A DNA stretch of 64,000 bases from Iodobacter fluviatilis (GTDB taxonomy: Bacteria; Pseudomonadota; Gammaproteobacteria; Burkholderiales; Chitinibacteraceae): contig NZ_CP025783.1 of assembly GCF_004194535.1 (NCBI RefSeq), forward strand, positions 1 through 64,000. Direction: 5' to 3'. A program made the translations under genes and the position numbers. Under the pieces are notes generated by a model. The model did no database searches. It had not been told where the DNA came from and was given only the letters and a program-made list of their open reading frames with translations. Of this stretch, positions 47,328 to 57,219 are shown one piece after another; within the stretch, counting starts at the first letter, position 1, and each line of letters opens with the position of its first letter.

Positions 47328-48077
47328 ATGAACACCCTTACATCCAAAGCCGGAATTGAAAAATTTCTGCCCACAATAAAAATCCAAGCATTCTCTGATG
47401 CTGAGCGCATGAAGTCTAAAGAGGTGCTGGAAATTGCCTATTTACCCGACAGCCTTAATGTCGAGATGGGCAATGAATACCGCCAGTCCTCCACTATTGG
47501 CGATGCCAGCGGTGGCATGTGTTTTACTGGCAGCAAGAATGCAGAAATGTCGATCACACTGGTGATTCACAAAGTCCATTTTCAAGACGTTCGCAGCTTT
47601 AATGACACCACGAATAACTCGGCCAGTGGTCTGCTCAAAAAGCTATATAACCATTTATACAAAGTCGAGGGCAGCTCGCATAAGCCACGCAGCCTCACAA
47701 TCAGCTGGGGGATGCCGCTTTCATCCAGTAGCAATGGCGCATTTAAGGGCGTGCTGCTTTCGATGAAAGTCAAAGAAAAACATAGCAGCCGGAAGGGCGT
47801 TCCCACACACGTAGAAATCGAATGCAAGTTTGGCGAGGCCATTACCAAAAAAGAGCGGGATAAAGAAGCAAAGCTCAACTCGCCCGATTTAACCCATTAT
47901 CGCCAAGTCGTTGAAGGCGATCGGCTGGATCATAAAACCTGGCAAATTTATGGCGATTCCACGCTCGCCCCACAAGTGGCAAGGTTGAATGGGCTAAATA
48001 GCCCGCGTCAGCTGCACGCAGGCCAGGTACTGGAATTCTCCCCATTTAGCAAAACGCTAAGCGGAGGGGCGGCATGA
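47328..48077 (+). CDS. eCIS baseplate hub protein with LysM domain (Pvc7-like)
   Basis: A 249-residue protein. The start at 47328 has an AAGGAC ribosome site. The N-terminal 180 residues match the baseplate/tube-adaptor family (EIAYLPDSLNVEMGNEYRQS). The C-terminal LysM domain covers about 195-245 (YRQVVEGDRLDHKTWQIYGD and GLNSPRQLHAGQVLEF). In eCIS this protein joins tube to spike within the baseplate. ATGA overlap with the spike gene. Confidence 0.9.
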   Translation: MNTLTSKAGIEKFLPTIKIQAFSDAERMKSKEVLEIAYLPDSLNVEMGNEYRQSSTIGDASGGMCFTGSKNAEMSITLVIHKVHFQDVRSFNDTTNNSASGLLKKLYNHLYKVEGSSHKPRSLTISWGMPLSSSSNGAFKGVLLSMKVKEKHSSRKGVPTHVEIECKFGEAITKKERDKEAKLNSPDLTHYRQVVEGDRLDHKTWQIYGDSTLAPQVARLNGLNSPRQLHAGQVLEFSPFSKTLSGGAA

Positions 48078-49678
48078 AAGTGGCCCGTATTTCGTATCTG
48101 TTAGCTGGCAACACACCGCTAAGCTTAGAAACCATCAGCCATCTGGAGTACGACGCAGGCGCCAACCACCCCAGCCGCGTCAGTATCACGCTTGATGGTG
48201 AAAATATAGAAAACACGAGCTGGCCCAAGGGGTATGACACGGCTGAACTGGGAAGCGAAGTCACCCTCAGCATTACCCCGGCAGGAGAAACCAAAGCAGT
48301 ATCCCTTTTTAAAGGATTTTTGATTGAGCGTCGCTTTCAAATAGAAGACAAACACCCACAAATGCTTTTGGTGGCTTATTGCTCTGCGGTTAAAGCCGGG
48401 GAGGGGTTACTCGGCAACGTTAATAATCAGCAAACAGAAAGCAACGACAACAAGCTCATTGAGAAAATACTCAAGGATGCGGGCGTTACCATTAAAACAG
48501 GAAACGCCGCCAGCCTAGCTTGCAAACAGCGTATTTTACCCCCCACCAGCCCTTGGAATTTTGCCCGCCACCGTGCTGCAGCAAATGGCTTAGTCCTGAT
48601 TTCCGGCTTAGAGGGCGTCACGGTCAGCGCCCCCTCTTTTTCTTCTAACCTAAAGGAAATCACTATTGGCCTGTCTTCCATTATCAGCCTCAATTTAGGG
48701 GAAGACGCCACACGGCTACTGGCTGAAACAGAAGTTTCTGCATGGGATATCAAAACACAAAAGCTGATTAAATCACCTCCAGCCAAAGCCACAGGTAGAG
48801 CGGATAAGGCGGCTAAAAAACTCGGCTTAAAAAAACTGGCATACACACAATCTTCCGCAATCAGCAAGGAAGAATGCGAGGCCGATGCCAAAGCCAGAAT
48901 TCTGGCGGCTCGGTTGGCCCACCGGCAGGGCAGTGTGGAAATTGAGGGCTATTTTGCCGCAAAAGTGGGCGACAACATCAAAATCATCAAAGCAGGCACC
49001 CGTTTTGCAGAGCCGTACTGGATCAGCGGTTTTAATTTATCTGTAGAAAAAAAGAGCGTGCGCACCACCCTGACGCTCGGCATGGAGCCGGAGCGCTACT
49101 GGGCACCAGAAGTACTTCCTATCCCGCCGCTGATGTTTGGGAAAATTGCAGATTTTAAAGATGACCCAGATGGATTACTGCGCTTTCAGGTCAAGTTATC
49201 CGGTCTAAAAAACGAGGCCTTAGTCTGGGCAAGGCTGGGTACGCCTTTAGCAGGGAATAAAAAAGGGCTGTATTTACCCCCTAAAAAAGACGATGAAGTG
49301 GTGGTCGGCTTTATTGGCGACAACTGGAATTGCCCGGTAATTTTAGCTTCAGTCCACAACCCCAAGCAGCTTCCCCCCATCAGCTATGCCAAAGAAATGC
49401 CCAAATTTGGATTGGTACTCGAAGAGAAAGGCTTGCAATGGCTGATGGATGAGAAAAGCAAAGAATTAACGCTCTCCGCCGCAGAAAAAAAACCGGCGAT
49501 CAAACTCTCTGCAGAAAAAGGGCTATCGATAGGCGATGAGAAAAGCACGCTGGTTTTTGATAAAGGCATTGCCATCAAGAGCAAAGATGCAAATGTAAGC
49601 ATCGAAGGAAAAAAAATCGCCATCAAAAGCGCAAGCAATGTCGAAATAAAAGTATCTGGTTTCGTCAACATCAGCTAA
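48074..49678 (+). CDS. eCIS spike protein (VgrG / Pvc8-like)
   Basis: A 534-residue VgrG-type spike. A gp27-like N-terminal part (1-340) is followed by an OB-fold gp5-like region (about 350-435, FGKIADFKDDPDGLLRFQV, WARLGTPLAGNKKGLY, VVVGFIGDNWNCPVILASV). The C-terminal repetitive beta-helix (KGLSIGDEKSTLVFDKGI, VSIEGKKIAIKSASNVEIK) would form the needle. It trimerises at the tip of the tube. There is no extra C-terminal effector domain. Confidence 0.93.
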   Translation: MKVARISYLLAGNTPLSLETISHLEYDAGANHPSRVSITLDGENIENTSWPKGYDTAELGSEVTLSITPAGETKAVSLFKGFLIERRFQIEDKHPQMLLVAYCSAVKAGEGLLGNVNNQQTESNDNKLIEKILKDAGVTIKTGNAASLACKQRILPPTSPWNFARHRAAANGLVLISGLEGVTVSAPSFSSNLKEITIGLSSIISLNLGEDATRLLAETEVSAWDIKTQKLIKSPPAKATGRADKAAKKLGLKKLAYTQSSAISKEECEADAKARILAARLAHRQGSVEIEGYFAAKVGDNIKIIKAGTRFAEPYWISGFNLSVEKKSVRTTLTLGMEPERYWAPEVLPIPPLMFGKIADFKDDPDGLLRFQVKLSGLKNEALVWARLGTPLAGNKKGLYLPPKKDDEVVVGFIGDNWNCPVILASVHNPKQLPPISYAKEMPKFGLVLEEKGLQWLMDEKSKELTLSAAEKKPAIKLSAEKGLSIGDEKSTLVFDKGIAIKSKDANVSIEGKKIAIKSASNVEIKVSGFVNIS

Positions 49679-49685
49679 GGCAACG

Positions 49686-50084
49686 ATGAACAACTATCCA
49701 TTTTTAGGCTCAGGCTGGGCGTTTCCTCCCACCTTTACCGCCCCTGGCGTATCACCACTTATGCATCAGGGCGAGCCACTGATACAGCAAGCCCTGAATT
49801 TGATCCTTGGCACCACCCTGGGCGAGCGCGTCATGCGCCCAGATTATGGCTCCCAGCTTGCGCAGCAAATGTTCGGCTCGATTGAGGCATCTACGATTCG
49901 CCAGCTGGAGCTCAGCGTGCACGACGCCCTGCTCAATCATGAGCCGCGCATTGATCTAAATAGCGTTATGGCGCAATCGGGAGGCGATGGCTGTATCAAT
50001 TTACACATTGATTACACCGTGCGGGCAACCAATACCCGCAGCAATATGGTCTATCCGTTTTATTTATCCGAGGCCGTTTTGTGA
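49686..50084 (+). CDS. eCIS gp25-like baseplate wedge protein (Pvc9-like)
   Basis: A 132-residue protein of the gp25/lysozyme-like baseplate family. It carries QALNLILGTTLGERVMRPDYG, the conserved LxTxxGER(x)MRPxYG signature, including the EPR-type Glu-Arg pair. It nucleates sheath assembly at the baseplate. It overlaps the next gene by 4 bp (GTGA). Confidence 0.93.
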   Translation: MNNYPFLGSGWAFPPTFTAPGVSPLMHQGEPLIQQALNLILGTTLGERVMRPDYGSQLAQQMFGSIEASTIRQLELSVHDALLNHEPRIDLNSVMAQSGGDGCINLHIDYTVRATNTRSNMVYPFYLSEAVL

Positions 50085-50521
50085 GCAGTAAACCGGTGTT
50101 GTGCACCAGCCAGCAGATCATGTGCAAGCCACAGCTGGGTGCGGCCATACTTTTAGCGCCGGTGATGCTCACACTGAGCAGCAGTGCAAGCAAACTAAAA
50201 GTAATGGGCAAACCAGTGGTACTCCAGGGTGACATCGCCAAAGTCAAAATGCCCAGTCCCTATATGGCCGGTGCCTTTGTGATTCCCGGCGCTTTATTGG
50301 TACAGGCCGACGCAGAAAAACCCGAGCAGCTCAGTAAAAAACTGAAAGTTGAAAACAAAGCCGTGCTTTTGCAAGCGCCTGTGCCTGTTGTAGGAAAAAC
50401 CACAGCACCCGCCATGCAGCCCAATCCACCGGGGCCGCCCAAGCCGGATGACCACAGCGAATACAAAGCACCGCAAATTGGTAAAGCGCTTCCTGCGCCC
50501 ATCAAACTCAAAACCGTCTAA
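50081..50521 (+). CDS. eCIS spike-tip protein (Pvc10-like)
   Basis: A 146-residue protein beginning at a GTG overlapping the gp25 stop. The first 80 residues contain paired small hydrophobic segments and cysteines (LCTSQQIMCKPQLG, LKVMGKPVVLQGDIAKVKM, YMAGAFVIPGALLVQ) fitting a PAAR-like or DUF4280-like tip. The rest is Pro/Lys-rich and probably disordered. Its position, after gp25 and before the large baseplate gene, is that of Pvc10. Classical PAAR repeats are not visible. Confidence 0.7.
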   Translation: MSSKPVLCTSQQIMCKPQLGAAILLAPVMLTLSSSASKLKVMGKPVVLQGDIAKVKMPSPYMAGAFVIPGALLVQADAEKPEQLSKKLKVENKAVLLQAPVPVVGKTTAPAMQPNPPGPPKPDDHSEYKAPQIGKALPAPIKLKTV

Positions 50522-50539
50522 ACCTCTCTTAAAGCTGAT

Positions 50540-53500
50540 ATGGACCAAGACACGCTCATCTCCCTGTCCTCTACAGGAAGCCTGCAGGATCAGCGCAAGC
50601 TGCCCGCGCAGGCTGCCACCCACTTCAGCATTGAAGAACGTAACAGCCTAGACTGGCTCAAACAATGGCAAGACCTTGCCGAGCGCCTACGCTTTTATGC
50701 GCCGTCAGGATCCGTTGCGGGCAACTGGGCGGCGCTCTTGCCAGCAAGAGACGACTGGCCAGCACTGGCCGCCTGGCTGGATCATGGCACGGCGCTACCG
50801 CCTTTATTAAAACAACGCATTGCCCGCCCGGATCTGGCTTTACTGCTTGCTTTTTTAAAGCTGCAGCGCCATCCCCGTGCCGCCTTTGCCGCACTCACAG
50901 AGCAGCATCGCCAGCATTACTACCGGCAGATACTGCATCTGGCCCCCAAGCCTGGCACACCCGATGAAGCAGATTTACTGCTCACCCTAGCCGAAGGCGC
51001 AGAGCGCACCGTGCTACCTGCAGGCAGCGTGTTTTCTGCTGGGCTGGATCAGCAGGAAAAAGAATTGCTTTACAGCAGTCTGGATCCCTTACCCCTTTCA
51101 GCAGCCAAGCTAAGCCGCGTCATCACCTTGGGCCAAAGTTACGACAGTGATCTAAACGCCCAACTTTGGCAGCGCCATTGCCTCAACGAAGCCACTGGCA
51201 TTAAATGGCCGGAAGCGGCTTGCGCAGTATTTGGCAGCGACAGGCCCGATGCCAGCAGCACCCTCTTTGCCCCCGGCTTTCGTCTGGTCTCCCCACAGCT
51301 TTGGCTATCCGCAGGCAAGCGAAGCATCCATATCTCTTTCTATGGTAATGATGCCCGCAGCTGGATCAGCAAGCTAAGTCCGCTTGGATCTGATACCGGG
51401 TTGAGCGATCCTTTTAATCGCTGCTGGCAAGTCAGCGCCAGTACGGCGCAGGGCGAAATGGTGCTGGACAAGGCAATAGTCAGCAGAAAAATTGCAGCGG
51501 ATGGTGTATACACAGGTCAGGAAAAACTGACCGTTTCATGGCTGCTTGATGAATCCGCAGCGGCCATTGGTACGGAGGAGCAGGCCACGCCTTGGCTCGC
51601 CTTCCAGTTACGCACCGGCTCAGGAATCGCCAACCTAGCCAACTGGCAAACACTACAACTGAATGACATGGTGCTGGCGGTAGAATGCGATGGCCTCACC
51701 CCAGATGCAGTACGCAGTAACAGCAGTGTGGCCGATATCAGCGCACCCTTTGATGCCTTCCCCGGCCCCATTTCAGCAGGGCACCGCTTGGCTGTTGCGC
51801 ACAAAGAATGCCTAGTTAAACCCATCTCAAGCCTGCGTCTCGCCTTGCAATGGGAAGAGCGGCCGGCGTCTTTAAATACCCATTACAAAATCTACCGCGA
51901 CTACCTTAATACAACGGAGCACTCCGTATTAGCAACATGGCCGCAACCCTCCGTACAACTTGCTCAAAGCATCAGCAGCCCTTATCAGGATAAAAATAAA
52001 ACCATCACCCCATTTTTAGGCACTGACAGAGAAACATTTTCTTTTGCCTTAGAAAAAAAATCAGCCTCATCAGGCTTGCCTGCCTTACCAGAAGCGCTTT
52101 CCGCCGATCCTCTTGAATGGCCGCTCTGGTTTGCGCTGGAATACGGCGGCGATCCGCTGGGCCACCAAATAGAAAGAGATGCCAGCACCTGGCTAGCCAG
52201 CCGCTTTACCAGCGAAATGCTGAGCTGGAGCCAACAGGCACACCCCCCAAAGCTAAATTACTTTCGATCAGCGCAAGCATTTCTCAAAATGACAACATTC
52301 CGCAGAATGCGCTCAAGCACGATCAGAAGTTCTGGAATGGTCTGCCATCCCCAGCTCCAGAGGCTCCAACGATCCAGTGGCTACAGCTAAGCTACGATCA
52401 AAGCTTTACCCCATCCGTCTTTGAGCTCGTCGTCAAGGCCAATAGTGAAAAGGAGTACAGCCTGGGGAAAAATCCAAAGCTGGAAGGCAGTACGGATGGA
52501 ACCCACTGGGTAACTTTGCAAGCACTCACCGCTGCAATATTCATCTTTGACCAAAAAAATAAAACTGCACTATGCACGCTTCCACTTCCTTCGCTCTCCA
52601 GCTATAGCCATTATCGTGTCAGTGCCGAAAGTGAATCAGCGCTCATCATTGACTACATGCATTTAGAGGATGGGCACGCGGCCCCACCGCAGCTGCAAAC
52701 TCTGCCTACCCCCTATACCCCAAGGCTAAGCAAGCTCACTTTGGGCTATAGCAGCAGTGCCAGCCTACGTGAAAACAATATCCAGCTGTGGCAAGCACAC
52801 CCCATTGGCCTGATCCGGCAAATTGGCTCAGAAAACCCAGCAGAGCCGCTCTCGCCCATCGCCAATTGGGGCAAAGACAGTTGTTTATTTATTGGCATAG
52901 AAAATTTGCCCGGCTCGAGCGTGCTCTCGCTGCGCCCTGATCTTATTGCGCAAAATGCCACAGACAACAGCCCTGTAGCCCGCTGGTTTTGCCTTACTGG
53001 GCAAAAATGGGTAGAGCTGCAAAGCAGCAAGCAAGGCCAGACCGAAGAACTGGCAAGTATCCTGAGTGATCAAAGCAATGGTTTGCACAATAGCGGCATT
53101 GTGCGCTTAAGCCTGCCCGCACTCTGGAAAGATGCTCAGGGGCTCAGCTGGCTGGCCGTGCGGCAAGCGCCCGCAAGTGCGGCCCCCTTTTCACCACCGC
53201 AATTTGCGCTCTTACGTGATATCGGGCTTCACGCCGTACGGGTACGTTATCAAGGCCAGAATGATCAGCATCTCGGCCAAGCTTTAGCCGCAGGGCTAAT
53301 CAGCCAGCAACAGCCACCGCATCCTGCCGTTGCCAGCATCACACAGCCCGCCATGTCTCAGGACGGGCTGCCCAGTGAAAGCGACGACACTTTTGCCGTC
53401 CGCGCCGCCGAAAGGCTGGCTCATAAAGGCAGAGTACTCACCGCACGCGATTATGAAAAGCTGGTATTGGATCATTTTCCGAGCGTGGCCATGGTCAAAG

Positions 53501-54141
53501 CAATTCGCCAGCCACAGGCGGGCAAAACGCGATCAGGCGTGCGTTTGATTGTGGCCCCCCAGCCAGAAAGCGCTGATTTATTGCAACCCCTGCCCAGCCG
53601 CAAGTTGCAAGCCGATATTTTGGCCAAAATCCAAACCATTATGCCGCCCGATACGCAGCTTAATATCAGCGCGCCCAGCTATCTGGTTTACCGCTTAAAT
53701 TGCAATCTGGTGCTCAATCCTGATTATGAAGCGGGCGCAACATTACAAAAGCTCAATCAAAGGCTGATTCAATTTTTATCCCCATGGGCCAATACACAAC
53801 GCTTAGGCGCTCGCTTTTATCTAAGTGAAGCAAGCGACTTTCTCGCAGCCCAAATAGAAATCAGCCATGTTGTCGCCATTCGTGGCGAGACCAGCCAGGA
53901 TGGCACGCACTGGCTAAGCAGCCCCAAACCCTGGCTGGAAACCCAAAGCAATATGGAGATCCTAGTCCCAGCCGGCCAGCACCTCTTCCAACAGTTGGCC
54001 CACGCTGATGACGTATTTGAAGGGCTGAGCACCACGGCGCTGGAGTTTGATTTCCAAGTTTATCCGGATTTATTACCCATTTCTTCACCGCTCACCGGCA
54101 TCGGGCAATCCCGTGTTGGTATCAACTTAGCGATTTCGTAA
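50540..54141 (+). CDS. eCIS baseplate J-like protein (Pvc11-like), apparent frameshift
   Basis: A protein of about 1200 residues if one C is added to the C6 run at 52243-52248. As given, the frame breaks into 50540-52390 and a piece joining 52117-54141. The corrected join reads SQQAHPPKAKLLSISASIS and is coherent. The N-terminal half resembles large wedge proteins (TLAEGAERTVLPAGSVFSAG). The C-terminal part has the baseplate J region (LPSESDDTFAVRAAERLAHKGRVLTARDYEKLVL). It forms the baseplate wedge with the Pvc12-like protein. The frameshift lies in a homopolymer and is most likely a sequence error. Confidence 0.85.
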
Positions 54142-54152
54142 CAGGACGCTCT

Positions 54153-54773
54153 ATGACTCACTTTCCCCCCCTACACGCTGACGAAACTCGCCCGGTAACG
54201 CCGCTGACTCTGGATACAACATCCATTACCGAGCTAGAAGACATGCAAACCAAAATGAAGCAGCGTTTCGTAAAGGGCAATATCCCTAGCGAAAATGACT
54301 TTGCCAAGTTGATCGATCTTGTATTTGACATCAGAAAAACGCTGCCTTATCTGAACAAGCACATTGCTCAACTTGATCAGCTTGAGCAACACCTGGATCA
54401 ATCCATCGAGCAAGGCCACCATATAGAAACACGCCTCGCTCAACTGACCGAACGTATGCATCTACTAGAAAACCCTGAGCCAGCAGTGATTGAGGCGGCC
54501 CCCTTGGCCATAGAGCCAACGCCAGCACCCACTGAGCCCGTCTTAGCAGATGCCCCAGAGGCCGAGCTGATTACACCGCTGATTGAAGAGCCTTCGCCAG
54601 CGCTGGCCGAAAACAGCGATGCCGAGTTCACCCCCGCTATCGAAATCGCCGCAGAGCCCGCACCCGAGATTTCAGCAGAAACACTCACCCCGCCAGAAAG
54701 CGCCCCCAGCAGCTCTCCGCTGCGCAAGCTTTTAGGCGCACTCGGCAGCCGTAAGGAAAAGAAACGTGGCTGA
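54153..54773 (+). CDS. Adaptor-type small protein with Pro/Ala-rich tail
   Basis: A 206-residue protein between the two large baseplate genes. Residues about 30-60 (MKQRFVKGNIPSENDFAKLIDL) share the adaptor motif of the fibre proteins at 40707 and 57220. A coiled-coil segment (65-105, HIAQLDQLEQHLDQSIEQG) follows. Residues 110-190 are rich in Ala, Pro and Glu and are probably disordered, with a basic C-terminus (RKLLGALGSRKEKKRG). It may link fibres to the baseplate. It overlaps the next gene by 8 bp. Confidence 0.65.
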   Translation: MTHFPPLHADETRPVTPLTLDTTSITELEDMQTKMKQRFVKGNIPSENDFAKLIDLVFDIRKTLPYLNKHIAQLDQLEQHLDQSIEQGHHIETRLAQLTERMHLLENPEPAVIEAAPLAIEPTPAPTEPVLADAPEAELITPLIEEPSPALAENSDAEFTPAIEIAAEPAPEISAETLTPPESAPSSSPLRKLLGALGSRKEKKRG

Positions 54774-57207
54774 GCCCGCACAGACCATCGATCCTTCGCT
54801 CACTCTGCCCGCCGCTGAGAATTACGCCACGCTAAGAGACGAAGCTGTCGCACTCGTCACCGAGCTAGCGGGCGGGCAGTGGAGCGATATGAATGCTTCC
54901 GAGCCGGGGCTCACCCTGCTGGAAACGGCCACCTATGCGCTCAGCGATCTGGGCTATCGGCTAGCTCACCCGCTCACCGATTTATTAGCGCCAAGCCAGG
55001 CCAATGAAAGCTGGCAAGCGCTGCCCGATGCAGCAACAGCCCTCTCTTGCCTGCCGGTTAGTCAGGAAGATCTAGAAAAAACACTGGCAGACCACCCGCT
55101 ACTCAATTCAGCCAAGCTAGCCTCAGCAAACAACGGGCTTTACAAAGTATTGCTTAGCCCGATACGCGTGCTCACTACGGCAGAAGAAACCCAACTTAAA
55201 ACCGAGCTGTGGCAGCGTTTTCAGGCTCAGCGCCCGCTGGGCACACGCCTGACTAAGATTGACGTCATCTCACCAACGCCACTCAAGCTATTCCCCGTTT
55301 TAGAGCTGCAAGCAGGGCAGCCCGTCGAAACCACCCTCGCCAGCCTGCTGATTGCATGGCGCAATGAGCTGGCTTCACCCCCTGTGTATCGCACACCGCA
55401 AGCCCTGCTCGCAGAAGGGCAAAGTGGTGATAAGGTATTTAACGGCCCCCTGTTACAGAGCGGCGTAAAAACAAACTCAGCTGAGTATAAAAACGTTTTA
55501 TTAAGCAGCGAGCTCATACGGCTGGCACACACCTTGCCAGGCATACACCGCTTAAACCAATTGCAATATGGTGAATCAGCCAGCAACCGCAAAGATGCAG
55601 ACTGGCGCTGGCCTGTTGAGCCAGGCAGCAGCATCTGCCTAGATGAAGAGCACTTAATTGCTTGGTGGAGCGGCCAGATCCCGCAGCCAGCCAGCATCAA
55701 CAGCCCGCCATTATTGCGTGATGGCCAACAGGTCAGAGCCAATGCTTTGCTATTAAGGCAAGCACTGGAAGCGCAAACGCAGCCTGTTGTCACACCGGCC
55801 ATCCACAGCCCAGCGGGGCGTTACCGCCAGCTTTCTGATTTTCCGGCTCTAACACAGGATTTACCATCGCTGTTTGGCTTAACCGCCAGCGGCTTATCAG
55901 CAGGCGATACACCGGCGCGCCATGCCCAGCAATTACAGCTACAAGCGTATTTGCTGTTTATGGAGCAACTACTGGCTGACCAAAGCGCCCAGCTAGAGAA
56001 TATTCGCCAGCTGCTGGCTTTGCCTGCGGGCAACTGGCTACAAACGTTACATACGCTCTACAGCCGTATGCTGGGTAGCGAGCTCTTATCGGTGGACGAT
56101 TGCCATGATTTCTGGCAAGCCGTTTCCAGCCTGCCCCCCACCATACTGCGTCAGCCGGTGCAAAGCGTGCCCACGCTGGCTTATTTGCTAAATGAAGAAG
56201 ACCGCACGGCCTATCTGCATCAGCAGCAGGCCAGCGTAATTGAAAGTGCTTTCAGCCCGCGCTGGCTGGAGCGCACCCTAAGACGCCTGCAACATTTACT
56301 GGCCCGCTTTGGTGAAACACCGCTCGATGATGCCGTACTGCGCTACCGAGGCGTGTTCAGCCATTACAGCCCATGCTTACTTAGTGGCCCCGGCGCATTG
56401 CCCTTTACTGAAAGCGAGCTCAGCACCAATTTAGTTCAGCTTAAGCTGGTACTGGATCTGGCCTTTGCACTGCTCACCTTCCCAGAGCTAAGCAGCGCCC
56501 GAGGGCAAGGGGCCGACATCATGGCATCGCTCACCAGCCGCAGTGGTGCTGAAAAGCGCGTGGCCAGCCGGCTAGGGATGGTTCTGCAAGACGAAAAACC
56601 ATTATCACTGGGCAATCGTGAAGGGCTGTATCTGATTGAAGGCACCTTGCTCATCAACAACAGCAACCTCCCGGAAGGGCTGAATGAAAAACTGGCCTCA
56701 ACCGTATTCTGGGTGCTGCCCGCTTACGGATCACGCTTAGGCGAGCCCAGTTTTCGCCGCCTAGTGGATAGCAGTATTCATACAGAAACCCCGCTGCATC
56801 TCACGCCGGAGGTGATTTACCTCAGTGCAGGCCAAATGAATAAGTTTGAAATTTTATACCGGCACTGGCGGGCTCATTTCAGAGAGCTGTCTGAGGATCA
56901 ACATTTAAATGATTTCCCAGAGGCGCTCCCTGCAGCAGATCCATCCTCAGATATTGAACGCCTGCGGCGCTTTATCTACACCTCAACAGCGCTGCGCGCG
57001 CTGCTGCTTTCGGATGAAAAAACCATCCCCGATCCTGATTGGGAACAATGGCGCACCAAAATCGGCATACACCATATTCAGACCGACTTCACCATCGGCT
57101 ATCCAACCATTGCAAGCCGAAGGACAGTTTCACCATCCGGAAAAATCAACGATCCCGATCACCCCTACGTTGTTGCCATCTCTACCCCTCTCCCTTTGGC
57201 CGACTGA
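54766..57207 (+). CDS. eCIS large baseplate wedge protein (Pvc12-like)
   Basis: An 813-residue protein starting at a GTG. The N-terminus (LRDEAVALVTELAGGQWSDM, EPGLTLLETATYALSDLGYR) is the signature found at the start of Pvc12-type baseplate proteins. The long central region is helical and Leu/Gln-rich, and the C-terminal part (SARGQGADIMASLTSRSG, EGLYLIEGTLLI) is also conserved in style. It partners the J-like protein to form the wedges of the six-fold baseplate. Its position directly before the fibre gene is standard. Confidence 0.88.
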   Translation: MAEPAQTIDPSLTLPAAENYATLRDEAVALVTELAGGQWSDMNASEPGLTLLETATYALSDLGYRLAHPLTDLLAPSQANESWQALPDAATALSCLPVSQEDLEKTLADHPLLNSAKLASANNGLYKVLLSPIRVLTTAEETQLKTELWQRFQAQRPLGTRLTKIDVISPTPLKLFPVLELQAGQPVETTLASLLIAWRNELASPPVYRTPQALLAEGQSGDKVFNGPLLQSGVKTNSAEYKNVLLSSELIRLAHTLPGIHRLNQLQYGESASNRKDADWRWPVEPGSSICLDEEHLIAWWSGQIPQPASINSPPLLRDGQQVRANALLLRQALEAQTQPVVTPAIHSPAGRYRQLSDFPALTQDLPSLFGLTASGLSAGDTPARHAQQLQLQAYLLFMEQLLADQSAQLENIRQLLALPAGNWLQTLHTLYSRMLGSELLSVDDCHDFWQAVSSLPPTILRQPVQSVPTLAYLLNEEDRTAYLHQQQASVIESAFSPRWLERTLRRLQHLLARFGETPLDDAVLRYRGVFSHYSPCLLSGPGALPFTESELSTNLVQLKLVLDLAFALLTFPELSSARGQGADIMASLTSRSGAEKRVASRLGMVLQDEKPLSLGNREGLYLIEGTLLINNSNLPEGLNEKLASTVFWVLPAYGSRLGEPSFRRLVDSSIHTETPLHLTPEVIYLSAGQMNKFEILYRHWRAHFRELSEDQHLNDFPEALPAADPSSDIERLRRFIYTSTALRALLLSDEKTIPDPDWEQWRTKIGIHHIQTDFTIGYPTIASRRTVSPSGKINDPDHPYVVAISTPLPLAD

Positions 57208-57219
57208 CAAGGAACCGCC

